Source: Owenia fusiformis
Lineage: Eukaryota; Annelida; Polychaeta; Sabellida; Oweniidae
Direction of reading: 5' to 3'
NCBI GenBank assembly: GCA_903813345.2
Contig: CAIIXF020000134.1
Location: 1 to 25,000 of the forward strand
Length of the DNA stretch: 25,000 nt
Below the pieces are notes generated by a model. The model was not told the DNA's origin. It saw nothing but the letters and a program-made list of their open reading frames with translations, and made no database searches. Every line of letters begins with the position of its first letter. Position 1 is the first letter of the stretch. Position numbers and translations under genes: made by a program. Below are positions 9,364-17,744 of the stretch, one piece after another.

Positions 9364-9838
9364 TACGTGTTTTTATGAAAAATAGCATGCTCCATCACAG
9401 CGGACAAGCGGACAAAGCCGATACTTTCAACGAGGAATTTAAACACAGGTATAATAACTATAATATTAGTAATCCTTAGGGTAGATATGCCTTATCAAGA
9501 AAATGCCTGTACATAATTGGGTTCAATATGTTTGTCTTGAGTAGTTTCACAAAAACTTAACTTTCATATGTTTTCATTTTGGTATTGATAGATAGGGATA
9601 TGGATGAACAATTATGGGTTTAATAATAATATAATAGCAAAATGTCAAGAATAGAAAATAAAGAATGATGAATTATTATACAGCAGCGTTGACATGATTA
9701 TTTATATCCTGTGATAGATAAAAATAGATAGAATTAGAGTTTTATGAGAATATTTTCATTCACAGAGATTGTTTCTTTATTTATTTGTAAACATTATTCT
9801 GAAAATAAATTGTTTAATGAATTATGATCTGATTTCAG
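9364..9838. other. AT-rich interval, probable intron ending in a splice acceptor
   Basis: No gene recognised. A third copy of the palindrome centre motif (tgctccatcacagcggacaa) lies at about 9389, just outside the palindromic element. The interval ends in a plausible 3' splice site (tgatttcag, 9830-9838) in front of the decayed exon that follows. Confidence 0.45.
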
Positions 9839-10150
9839 GATGCAACACATTTTGTGGAAGCTGTTTTAATAGCAAGAATATTATATATTATCATTGATGC
9901 AGAAAATACACAAGAAAACATGGACATAACAGATGTGGATACTTTACAAGATAACTTGACCACATATGACAAAGCCTTTGACAATACATGAGACAGCATA
10001 GACACAAATTACATCAAGATAGCTGTACAGAATATGCAAGAAAACATGGACATAAATAACACAATAGATGTTCAGAATATACAAAAAAACACGGACACAA
10101 ATAGCATCATAGATGCTAAGAATATACAAAACATGGATACAAATAGCATA
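9839..10150 (+). pseudogene. Decayed uncharacterised gene, segment 1 (repeat-rich)
   Basis: Behind the splice acceptor the plus frame reads about 103 codons, with one in-frame TGA at 9989-9991. It starts DATHFVEAVLIARIL and then has degenerate 19-residue repeats of the form NIQxNMDxNxII. The frame runs straight into the pogo target site. Removing the pogo element and one TA lets it continue at 13371 without a shift, and the repeats go on there (NNNVIINAINQNM). This is therefore one exon split by a transposon. Function is unknown; see the next two segments. Confidence 0.55.
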
Positions 10151-10176
10151 CCGTATTATCTCTATTAAACGCACAC
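10151..10176. repeat. Pogo left terminal inverted repeat
   Basis: Starts CCGTATTATCTCTATTAAAC and continues gcacac. The inner part CTCTATTAAACGCACA is followed by a degenerate tandem copy, ctctctaaaaaatgcacac, at 10176-10194, as expected for multiple transposase-binding sites. Confidence 0.85.
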
Positions 10177-10304
10177 TCTCTAAAAAATGCACACCCGACT
10201 TTTTGTCCCAGGTTAGAAAGTCCTGTCCAGATAATATTGAGATCTGACGAAGCTCTAATAAAAAAAACATTGTGGGCGATAATAGAGTATTTTCACCTAC
10301 CGGT

Positions 10305-10664
10305 TTATTGTGTCGATTTCAGAAGCGATTCCAATTTATTTATATCAGCAGCACGTCCCTTCAATACATATACAACAGGTATTTCTAATCCCTTGCCTTT
10401 ATTCAGCCTCTTTCCAACGATCTTTCCTGATATTGTCCCTCCTCGTTTCAAAAAGAACTTAAAAATGTTGGCGTTCTCTCTTGGAACATGTCCTACAATT
10501 TTATCATTTTTCTTCACAAATGTTGCATTTTTGTCATATGCATTATCTTCATCGATGCAGCAGTATACACTCTCTCCAATCTTAATGTCACATGTATCTT
10601 TATACTCATGATATCCCCTAATTGTGGACTCGAAATGGAATGTTTTTTCGTGTTCGCTAGCCAT
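10305..10664 (-). CDS. HIRAN-domain protein carried by the pogo element
   Basis: A 119-residue, intron-free protein. I start it at the ATG at 10664 (MASEHEK): it has A at -3 and G at +4, and the open frame further upstream is antisense to the transposase exon and has no domain. A HIRAN domain fills nearly the whole protein: RGYHEYKD near residues 16-23, an E/D-x-N-x-YDKNA stretch near 38-46, VGHVPRE near 57-63, then GKRLNKGKGLEIP and VYVLKG. Known: the HIRAN domain of HLTF binds 3' ends of single-stranded DNA. Similar stand-alone HIRAN proteins are numerous in marine invertebrates. Here the gene is intact, inside the transposon ends, and divergent from the transposase. A role in transposition, end recognition or repair is inference. 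Confidence 0.78.
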   Translation of the reverse strand: MASEHEKTFHFESTIRGYHEYKDTCDIKIGESVYCCIDEDNAYDKNATFVKKNDKIVGHVPRENANIFKFFLKRGGTISGKIVGKRLNKGKGLEIPVVYVLKGRAADINKLESLLKSTQ

Positions 10665-10868
10665 TTTCTGTGTGAAGTGCATTGCGCATCTTGTTTGCGC
10701 AGGTACACAAACCACCAATCTGATCGCGTTAGGGGTGGATCTAAGGCAATTACAACCAATAGGTAAGTCATTTATGTCAATCATTCCAATTTGAAATAGG
10801 TAGGTAGTCATTACAGAACAAAGAAAATTTAAAATAAGCTTGGTTCGTTGGCAGTTAACGGAACAACA
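10665..10868. promoter_or_regulatory. Shared divergent promoter region (HIRAN / transposase)
   Basis: Only 204 bp separate the two start codons, which point away from each other, so both genes must be driven from this interval or from upstream overlapping sequence. No TATA box is well placed. The arrangement would co-express the two proteins; this is inferred from geometry alone. Confidence 0.5.
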
Positions 10869-12739
10869 ATGGAGAGGCATAAGAGAAGACATGCAAGCTA
10901 CAGCATGAAATTTAAAGTTGTCCAATATGCCAAATGCCAAAACAACAGTGCGGCAACAAAGGAGTTTATGATTGACAGAAAACGAGTTATCGAATGGAGG
11001 AAAGAAGAGGATCAATTGAAAATGGCAGGTGAAACAAGAGGCATGACAACAAAACGATTAGCAGGGGGTGGAAGAAAACTACAATGGTTGGATATAGAAG
11101 ATCAGTTAGTGAAGGAAATAAAAAGGAGAAGACAAGGCGGAGGTAGAGGTAGAGTTACAGTCGTAAAGATTAAGCCATTGGTCATGCGACTTCAAACATA
11201 ATGATAATTATCATTTTTTTATGTGACTCTCTTTGTTGTTTTGCGTTTCCCTAGGTCATATTTTCCCGCCTGTCGTAGCCCTAGTTAGTTACGAGTTCTT
11301 TCTGAATTGATAGGAAATCAACAATTTAAAGCTTCATGTTCCTGGCTCCGAAAGTTTATGTTGAGAAACAGACTGTCGTTTAGAAGGGCCACTCATACAG
11401 CCCAAAAACCAGTTAGTGAGATTGATGACAAGATCGTTTCCTTCCTGAGATACGTCAACAGATTGAGAAGGCAGTGTGATTACCCTTTAAGTGCAATAGC
11501 CAACATGGACGAGACACCCGTGTGGGTCGAAATGCCTGGGAACTACACACATATTGGTAGCAAATCGATAAATATGATGAGCTGTGGGTACGAAAAAAGT
11601 TCAGTTCACGGTAATGCTTGGTGGTAAGTTTCAAATTAACCTGACTTGGCTATTGATTTAATCCAATTGTTTTGATTGTTTGCAAACATATCAGGAGCTG
11701 CAGCCCTGGCTCACCGATTCATTGTTTATATGAGACCCCGAGTAATTGTTTACAAAGTGTTTGTTCATGGGATTGTTTATTCCTCGTGTTTGATACAATG
11801 GTTTTAATGTTTTTAAGGTTACTCTGATGGTACTAAACTGCCGGCTACAGTATTGTTTAAAGGTGTGCGCCCCCCTAAGAACATCCCACGTGGTATTGTG
11901 GTATTTACGACACCAAATGCCTGGTGCACTGAGGCTGTTGTAGAGAAGTGGCTCCGTGTTATATGGAGACATAACTCCAGACGCAGACTTCTTATTTGGG
12001 ATAGTTTTAGAGCGCACTTTACTAACAATATAAAACACCTGGTTAGAAATAGATACAACACTGTTATGGCTGTTTTGCCAGGAGGGACAACTAGTAAACT
12101 TCAACCTGTTGACGTGTCTTGGAATAACCCCTTCAAGGATGCTTTCAAGTTAAACTTTCAATTTGCCCCACAATCAATCTACACATTGGCGGAATCATAA
12201 TTTGTGATTGTATTGTATGCTCATGTACATGTATGTATGTTTTGTAGAGATATATATGACGAATGGATTATTGATCCAACTATGGTGGACCTTACACCAG
12301 CTGGCAACAAGAGGCCACCTTCAAAAGACCTGCTCATGCGCTGGGTGAAGGATGCCTGGGATTCTATTACTCCAGAGGTTTGAAATGTTCATTTGCTCTC
12401 AGATTCAGTTTCAATATGTTGTCATTAATCTCAGTGTTAATGTTCATTTGTTTTCTTGCATGTTTCAACATTTATGTCCAGCTGATAAGAAAGTCCTTTC
12501 TCAAGTGTGGCTTGTCAAATGCCATGGATGGCACAGAGGATGACTTTCTGCTCCGTGAGTCTGACGATGAGGATGACCCATTTGAGGGCTTCACTCAAAC
12601 TGAAGCAGCATGTGCTGAAGAGTTCCACCTGAATACTCAGTTAATTCTTGACGAGAGGCAGTATGGTGAGGAATCTGGCAGTGAGAGTGAAACTGAGGAC
12701 TTTGACATGCTTGAGGACCCAAACTCACCTGGACATTAA
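10869..12739 (+). pseudogene. Pogo/Tigger-type transposase, five exons, one frameshift
   Basis: Exon 1 starts at ATG 10869 (good Kozak context) and encodes a CENP-B-like helix-turn-helix (YSMKFKVVQYA...VIEWRKEE) then a basic linker. Exon 2 (about 11314-11623) has FKASCSWLRKF and the first catalytic Asp in NMDETPV. Exon 3 (11818-12148) has the second Asp in LIWDSFRAH and, 36 residues on, the third in LQPVDV, followed by the usual N/NPFKDAF. Exon 4 is 12248-12377 (DIYDEW). Exon 5 is 12482-12739, with the typical SFLKCGLSNAMDGTEDD and an acidic tail. The introns after exons 2, 3 and 4 have GT/AG sites with matching phases; the exon 1/2 boundary is unresolved. One extra A in an A6 run near 11592-11597 shifts the frame before the exon 2 donor. 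That is either a disabling mutation or an assembly error; otherwise the gene looks complete. Confidence 0.82.
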
Positions 12740-13368
12740 TGATCGCATATTTAAATGTTTTTAGTCTGGTTTTATTTATTATTAATTTCAAGCCTAGTCT
12801 ACAGGTACCTAGTCTACTTTCTGCATCCGCCCCATGTTTTTATTAAATTATTGCCAATAAAGATTTTTAGAGATATTTCATTCGGGTATTTCACAATCCT
12901 TTTAAACATTAGTCTAGTCAATTTCATTAACTATTTATTGTAATTTTATGTATTTAATATGTCTGATTTTAAATAAATAGCATAGTAATAACATGTTGTG
13001 TTGTGATAGAGTTACCGCCCCAAGACCGTTCGTTAAAATAATGCATCATCATTCATGACGTCACGATTTCCCATCATGCAACGTAATTTCTTCAGGTGTT
13101 CGTGTAAATAACACACAATAGTGTATTTATATACTAAATTTGTCGTCTAGGAGCTCACAATTCAAGGTAAAAACATAACATATAGCATATTCTCTCTAAT
13201 AAACGCACATATCTACTATATTTGATCGATTTAAGGTATAGAAGTAAATATTCACCCATTATCGCCCACCATCATAATTTTTTAGAATTCACGGGGATTT
13301 AGCTGCTTGAAACCTCTCACCCACGGGAATTTGCTAAGCGCACTGTGTGTTTAATAGAGATAATACGG
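12740..13368. other. Pogo 3' non-coding region and right end
   Basis: No gene. It contains a palindromic CRE-like TGACGTCA at 13056-13063 and a directly oriented copy of the terminal motif (tctctctaataaacgcaca, 13191-13209). The subterminal gggcgataat partner is near 13260, and the right terminal inverted repeat is at about 13345-13368. These look like transposase-binding and regulatory sequence, by analogy with the left end. Confidence 0.6.
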
Positions 13369-13370
13369 TA

Positions 13371-13874
13371 TATGTACAGATTATACATCAAGAAATCAAG
13401 GATGGAAATAACAATGTCATCATAAATGCAATAAATCAAAATATGAATACTAAAAGTAACAACAAAACAGAGCACAGTAAAACAAGATAAAACAAGAAAA
13501 CGAGAAAGAAATGAAAAAGCATGGAAATGCAACATTAGGAAAAGACGTAGACAATCTGGGATGGATTACTATGACTCTAAGGGAAACTTCAGGCCTGCTT
13601 AAGTAATGACCTCTAGAAAGGACTGTAAAGGTCTTTGTAAATTCAAATGTAGTCTGAATGTTAGTGATAAACAACGGCAAGGAATACATGAATCATTTTG
13701 GAAATTGAGTGATTTGGAAAAAGATCATTTCATAAACAAAACAACAAAACAAGTTGAAAAGGCAAGGTCAAGAACCAAATCATCACAGTCTAGAAGAAAG
13801 TACAGTGTGTCTTATTTTGTAACTGTAAATGGTATAAATATGAGGGTCTGTAAAGAATTTTTTTGTCAACATTA
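13371..13874 (+). pseudogene. Decayed uncharacterised gene, segment 2 (W..N.RK / Cys motif / VCK..F)
   Basis: The N-rich repeat frame from segment 1 continues to about 13490. A one-base shift then leads into a frame starting near 13447, with KRERNEKAWKCNIRKRRRQ, SGMDYYDSKG, a TAA at 13600-13602, CKGLCKFKC, FWKLSDLEKDHFI, RRKYSVSYFV and VCKEFFCQH. This order (W..N.RK, G..Y, C..C..KC, F..L....+..FI, RR..YS..YF, VCK..F) recalls a large family of uncharacterised, transposon-like proteins in insects and marine invertebrates. I cannot name a domain. The TTA at 13872-13874 is the target of the MITE that splits it. Confidence 0.6.
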
Positions 13875-14291
13875 GGCCATAAGAAGTAGATTCTTTGTTT
13901 TGCGTCCTGGTAAAATCCAAATTACGCAAGGGTACAAGGAAAACAAACTCAAACTCAAGAAAAAACACAAACGTGTTTGCTGAGAAATGTATACATTTTA
14001 TGGGCATAAAAAGGGATGACATACCAATCTGCAGTGATTACAAACACATATCTATACATTTTATATAATATATTTAAACATAGCTATTCTCAAGGGTAAA
14101 AAATAAGAAAATACACAATGTATGCCAAAGTAATTATAACACTGTCAATTTTGATGCACATCAAATTATTCGCCATTTCGCATGATTCTGATTGAACGAA
14201 ATGGGATTGCTATTTGGATGTTTGTTTTTCTGATTTACTCAAAACCGTGCAAGCATGGGGACGAAAAACAAAGAATCTACTTCTTATGGCC
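13875..14291. mobile_element. PIF/Harbinger-type MITE, 417 bp, TTA duplication
   Basis: Terminal inverted repeats of 33 bp (13875-13907 and 14259-14291) begin GGCCATAAGAAGTAGATTCT and differ at about one position. TTA is duplicated at 13872-13874 and 14292-14294. A GG-starting repeat with a TWA 3-bp duplication is the signature of PIF/Harbinger. No transposase frame lies inside, so it is non-autonomous. It sits in the middle of a conserved-looking coding stretch. Confidence 0.9.
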
Positions 14292-14390
14292 TTAGCTATT
14301 TCACAAACAAGAGTGTCTCGTATGCATGAGATGGCAATAAGTGGAGTTCCTGGTCAATGCAGGCGAGGAAAGCATAGGAAAAAGTTCTGA
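14292..14390 (+). pseudogene. Decayed uncharacterised gene, segment 3
   Basis: Skipping the MITE and one TTA, the frame from VCKEFFCQH continues directly here as LAISQTRVSRMHEM and then GQCRRGKHRKKF, with a TGA at 14388-14390. A 'IS..RV.....G...RGKH' stretch is what follows VCK..F in the family recalled for segment 2, so the MITE interrupted a contiguous exon. The rest of a typical family member is absent. Confidence 0.55.
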
Positions 14391-14577
14391 CCTCATTGCT
14401 TTATTATTCCCGTATAACGTATAACTTATAGAGCATGTGTATTACGTCATCATTTATTGCGCATCTCTATACGTCCATAAGTGTGGCATTCTTATAAATT
14501 GTCCTTTAAACGTAATTAACTCCTTATCGTCTTCATACAGTAATAGGTCGGGAATAACAATGATACTTAGCTCAAAG

Positions 14578-15001
14578 CGAACTCCCATGCAGTGTCTCGG
14601 TATAGACACTGCGGCGGGCAGATTATGGAATCCCCAAAATTTGGGGAAGATAGTCCCCCTTTTTTGTCACAGATGTACTTGTTTTTCACACAACTTATAA
14701 AATATATATTCATGAATGTTCCCCAATCGTTATTTTGTCAAAATATTTCAAAATTATTGAAATATGAGAAGAATTCACCGCGGAAGAAATTCTGAGTAAA
14801 AGTTGTGTTGATAATAGTTTACCGCACGCGTTGTTTATTAGTTAATACGCGCAATTCAACCAATGAAATTGTCTAAATTTTATAATCACGCGACCTGAGC
14901 ATGGGACTAGAACCAATCACGTCAATTGTTTATTACGAAGTTACCATGCTTACGGTGAGATACCTGCCCGCCGCAGTGATATATCACTGCACGGGAGTTC
15001 G
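14578..15001. mobile_element. Mutator-like MITE, 424 bp, 9-bp target duplication
   Basis: Terminal inverted repeats: left 14578-14621 (CGAACTCCCATGCAGTG ... CACTGCGGCGGGCAG), right 14964-15001 in reverse complement. The left arm is about 6 bp longer. The exact 9-bp sequence agctcaaag flanks both ends (14569-14577 and 15002-15010). A 9-bp duplication is typical of Mutator-like elements. The repeats contain a sub-palindrome (gcagtgatatatcactgc). The interior has a ccccaaaatttgggg palindrome and no transposase, so it is non-autonomous. Confidence 0.85.
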
Positions 15002-15158
15002 AGCTCAAAGTTACATTAATATCTAGTCTACAATAAAATCGAGGTCATTCGTAATGAAATTAATTAATTTCTGGTGAGATGGATGTTTGAATTGATAGAT
15101 AAAAATGTCATCTCCACATTTTTGAAAAAAAGTTTTTGTTCAACTCACCGAACCAGCA

Positions 15159-16200
15159 ATGTTTTACAGGTTTAGATCATGGTTTAAAAACTGGTCTGCT
15201 GACAAAGTTAAGTCACAGGAACTGGAAAAGGTAAGTATAGGTCTAATTGATCGAAAAAAAAAAAGTACTCGGGTAGTTTCCTTTGTACAGAGACAGTTGA
15301 CAAAGAGTGGGGTGGGGTTCACTAGAGTTGATTTTGGTCATTGTGTTTACGATCTGATTCTGAATGTTGATTTCCATTATGGCTATGTGTTACTCTGCTG
15401 ACCTGACACAAGTCGCCATAATATAGATTGTACAGGCCCATAACCAACTGAGCTTTTTCCAGTGGGGGAGTGTTCACTTTTCAAAGAATCTCAGTGTTTA
15501 ATTGCTTTCACATTTGACAACTTTACTACAAAATCATATGAAAAGTGCTCAGTATGGTGAAAATGCATGGTTTTGAGCATAGGCTAAGAGGAAAGTAGTA
15601 TTTTGCTCAGTCTAGAAAGTCAAGGAAGTAAGTACATGGATGGAGTAAATGTGTTTTGTTTTGTGTTCATCCATGTAGTGTTAAGGTATAGAGATAAGCC
15701 AGTCCAACCTAATCCATGTAAGATGTGAAAACTACATGTAGCTAAAGTGTTAAAAATGTACATGTATGTTGTATTATATTTGTTTATGAATCCAAAATAT
15801 ACCATATCATTCCACATAATCTTCATTGTATTAGTTTATCAATTTAAAATAAAAAAAATGTAATAAATTATCTAGAATACATCATGGAAAACCACTGTTT
15901 CTTATTATACCTCCTTAGTCTTAAAGATGCCAAGATGAAGATGATATATTTGTATGGTATGCTGTATTATGAATTTGACAATTTGTTATAGGTTATCTCC
16001 CCTAATGAGAATAAAAGAACACTGTCTTGCTTTTATGAACTCTTAATTATCACATAAATAACATGTTATTTATTTTCCAGATTACAATGCCTGTGGAACC
16101 AAGGAAAAAGCGAATATCTTTTTGTGCAAAAGATGACACTACTCTTATGTGCAATTGTGTAGGAAGGAATGCCTTTGTGCAACCTCTCACATTTTACTAA
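15159..16200 (+). CDS. Possible two-exon gene of unknown function
   Basis: Exon 1 (15159-15230) is an ATG-started frame, FRSWFKNWSADKVKS..., ending in AAAG|GTAAGT, a strong donor. The next good acceptor (ttattttccag) precedes exon 2 (16081-16200), which keeps phase 0, contains PVEPRKKRISFCAKDD and CNCVGRN, and stops with TAA. The predicted product is 63 residues, basic, with no recognised domain. The 850-bp intron is AT-rich without other genes. Exon 1 may extend upstream through an acceptor-like ttttacag just inside the frame. The matching splice phases are the only support. Confidence 0.35.
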
Positions 16201-16564
16201 GGAACTAAGTAAGCTCTATTTGCTATTGCTGCAAGGTAAAACTCTCCACTGGCTTCTCTTTTCTCTTCAAAATATACAGCTGCTGTGATTAAGGGAATTT
16301 CAACCCAGAAAATTTGGTATGGTTACACTTGGTAAGGTAATTCCTCCCAAGGGCAATTTGTATGTCGCTTTCGCAGTATAGTTGTTGAGTCGAAGTATGC
16401 TTATAGATAAATATAACTAGTGTAGCTCTAGTTGCCTCGCATTCACTTTTTGTTCAGTTCATACTAGGTTTTTGATTATTTATATTTTCATTGATGAATA
16501 ACAGTGGTATCTCTACATTATGAAATGTCTTTTAACTCATAATCGCTAAAATTGGTGGAATTGA
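16201..16564. other. Gap without recognised gene
   Basis: About 360 bp with no open frame, terminal repeat or RNA gene that I can support. Confidence 0.5.
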
Positions 16565-17410
16565 TTCCTCCCCAAGGGTTCCCCGTTAAGGGTTCTAAAT
16601 CAAGATGGAATGAACCTGGTAGATCTTCAACCGATTGGTCGTCAACAAGTGTCAGCTGGCATGGGTCTTCAAGAGGCACCACAACAAGAGGGAGCCATGG
16701 GCCAAAGGCAAGACAAGCAACAAGCCCAAGTCCACGTGGCACAACAAATTCCAAATCAATAACAGGGGCTGGCCGAAGTAGCATAGCAGCAGCCAAATCA
16801 GCAACAATGACCAGCAAATATGAGGCAACACCAACAGGCGCAGGCTGACAGGGGTCAGTCGGGGCCAAACATACAACAAGCACCAGCCGTTTTTTAAAAT
16901 TGACATGTACCAGCCGACATGGGTCAGCTTGGGCAAATCACACATCATGCACCACCCCAGGTGGGTCCCAAGCAAAATCATCATCCAGTCCACAATCAAT
17001 ACCAAGGACCACTCGGCATGGGCCAAGGGGTTCAGCAAAATATACCAGCCAACATAGGCCCTGTGCAGATGGGTCAAGGGGTAGGGATACACAATATAGG
17101 TCAAAAGTACCAGTTTCAACCATTAGGGCAGGACTAAGTTCAGGACCAAGTTCAGTACCAACAGGGAGGCATCCCCAATCCAGCCGGTATGGGCCAGCTT
17201 GGACAGATCCCCAATCCAGCCAGTATGGGCCAGCTTGGACAGTATCAAGGGGGTCTTCGAGGAGGTCCTGGGATACAAGGACTGGTATGGGCCAGCAAGG
17301 ACCGGGTATGCTTCTCCAGTTATCAAGTTGGACCACAACAAACACAGGTTGGCATCAGCCAGCCTATGGTACTGATGCCTGCCTCTTTTTTGCTCTTTAT
17401 TAAAAGATGA
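16565..17410 (+). pseudogene. Gln/Gly/Pro/Met-rich frame broken by stops
   Basis: A single plus frame runs for about 846 bp with a strongly biased composition (GMGLQEAPQQEGAMGQRQ, PQVGPKQNHH, GMGQLGQIPNP). It is broken by TAA 16760, TAG 16784, TGA 16808, TAA 16895, TGA 16901 and TAA 17135, and ends at TGA 17408. Composition is the same on both sides of every stop, so the frame was once coding and decayed by substitution, not by shifts. Two stops (16895, 16901) lie in a 27-bp in-frame insertion bounded by accagccg. I do not recognise the protein; such low-complexity regions occur in transcription factors, RNA-binding proteins and gag-like proteins. Confidence 0.5.
17171..17242. repeat. Tandem 36-bp duplication in the Q-rich frame
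   Basis: Two adjacent 36-bp copies (17171-17206, 17207-17242) differing at one position. Each encodes the 12-residue repeat IPNPAxMGQLGQ in the Q-rich frame. Confidence 0.9.
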
Positions 17411-17666
17411 AGACAAACAAACCTTGCAATGCCAAAAACAGGTTAAAGGGATAATAACCTCAAGTAAAAACTATGATTTATCAGAATAATAAGTCTATAA
17501 TCAAAAACATGACCCGGGTATGTGCGACGATCATCTAATGCATCGGCAGATATATTGGGATTAATTTTGAGGTATTGGATCTTCACCTGGATTATGGAGG
17601 TCGCCATAACTTACCTATGAATATTCATGAGCGGCGTCACAACGACTCGACAAATTCCAGCATTTT

Positions 17667-17716
17667 GATTGGCCCGAAAAATGCGCATGCGCAATTGTAG
17701 CGGGTCGGCCATATTG
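17667..17716 (+). promoter_or_regulatory. TATA-less promoter: CCAAT, NRF-1 and YY1-like sites
   Basis: An inverted CCAAT box (GATTGG, 17667-17672), a perfect NRF-1 palindrome TGCGCATGCGCA (17682-17693) and a YY1-like gccatatt (17708-17715) lie 30-80 bp before the ATG at 17745. This combination is typical of animal TATA-less promoters, and its position fits the P2X7-like frame downstream. Confidence 0.55.
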
Positions 17717-17744
17717 AAAAATATTAAGAACTGTTAACAAGAAA

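Larger units (their letters stand above)
10149..13370. mobile_element. Pogo-type DNA transposon carrying transposase and HIRAN genes
   Basis: The element spans 10151-13368 (3218 bp), flanked by TA at 10149-10150 and 13369-13370. The first 22 bp inside the TA (CCGTATTATCTCTATTAAAC onward) are matched exactly in inverted orientation at the right end. Further in, a subterminal word gggcgataat is also inverted (about 10274 and 13260). Inside are a CENP-B/DDE transposase on the plus strand and a HIRAN-domain gene on the minus strand. TA duplication, an N-terminal helix-turn-helix and a DDD catalytic triad place it in the pogo/Tigger branch of Tc1/mariner. The insertion is young enough that the host frame is still recoverable. 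Confidence 0.88.

Noticed and set aside
10665-11015. N-terminal extension of the HIRAN frame
   Set aside because: It is antisense to transposase exon 1, has no domain, and a good start codon exists at 10664.
16565-17410. Alternative genetic code (TAA/TAG as Gln)
   Set aside because: TGA is also found in frame, other genes here use TAA and TAG as stops, and the transposons and splice sites are animal-like.
16518-17416. Long minus-strand frames opposite the Q-rich region
   Set aside because: Composition-driven shadows of the plus-strand Gln/Gly/Pro-rich frame.
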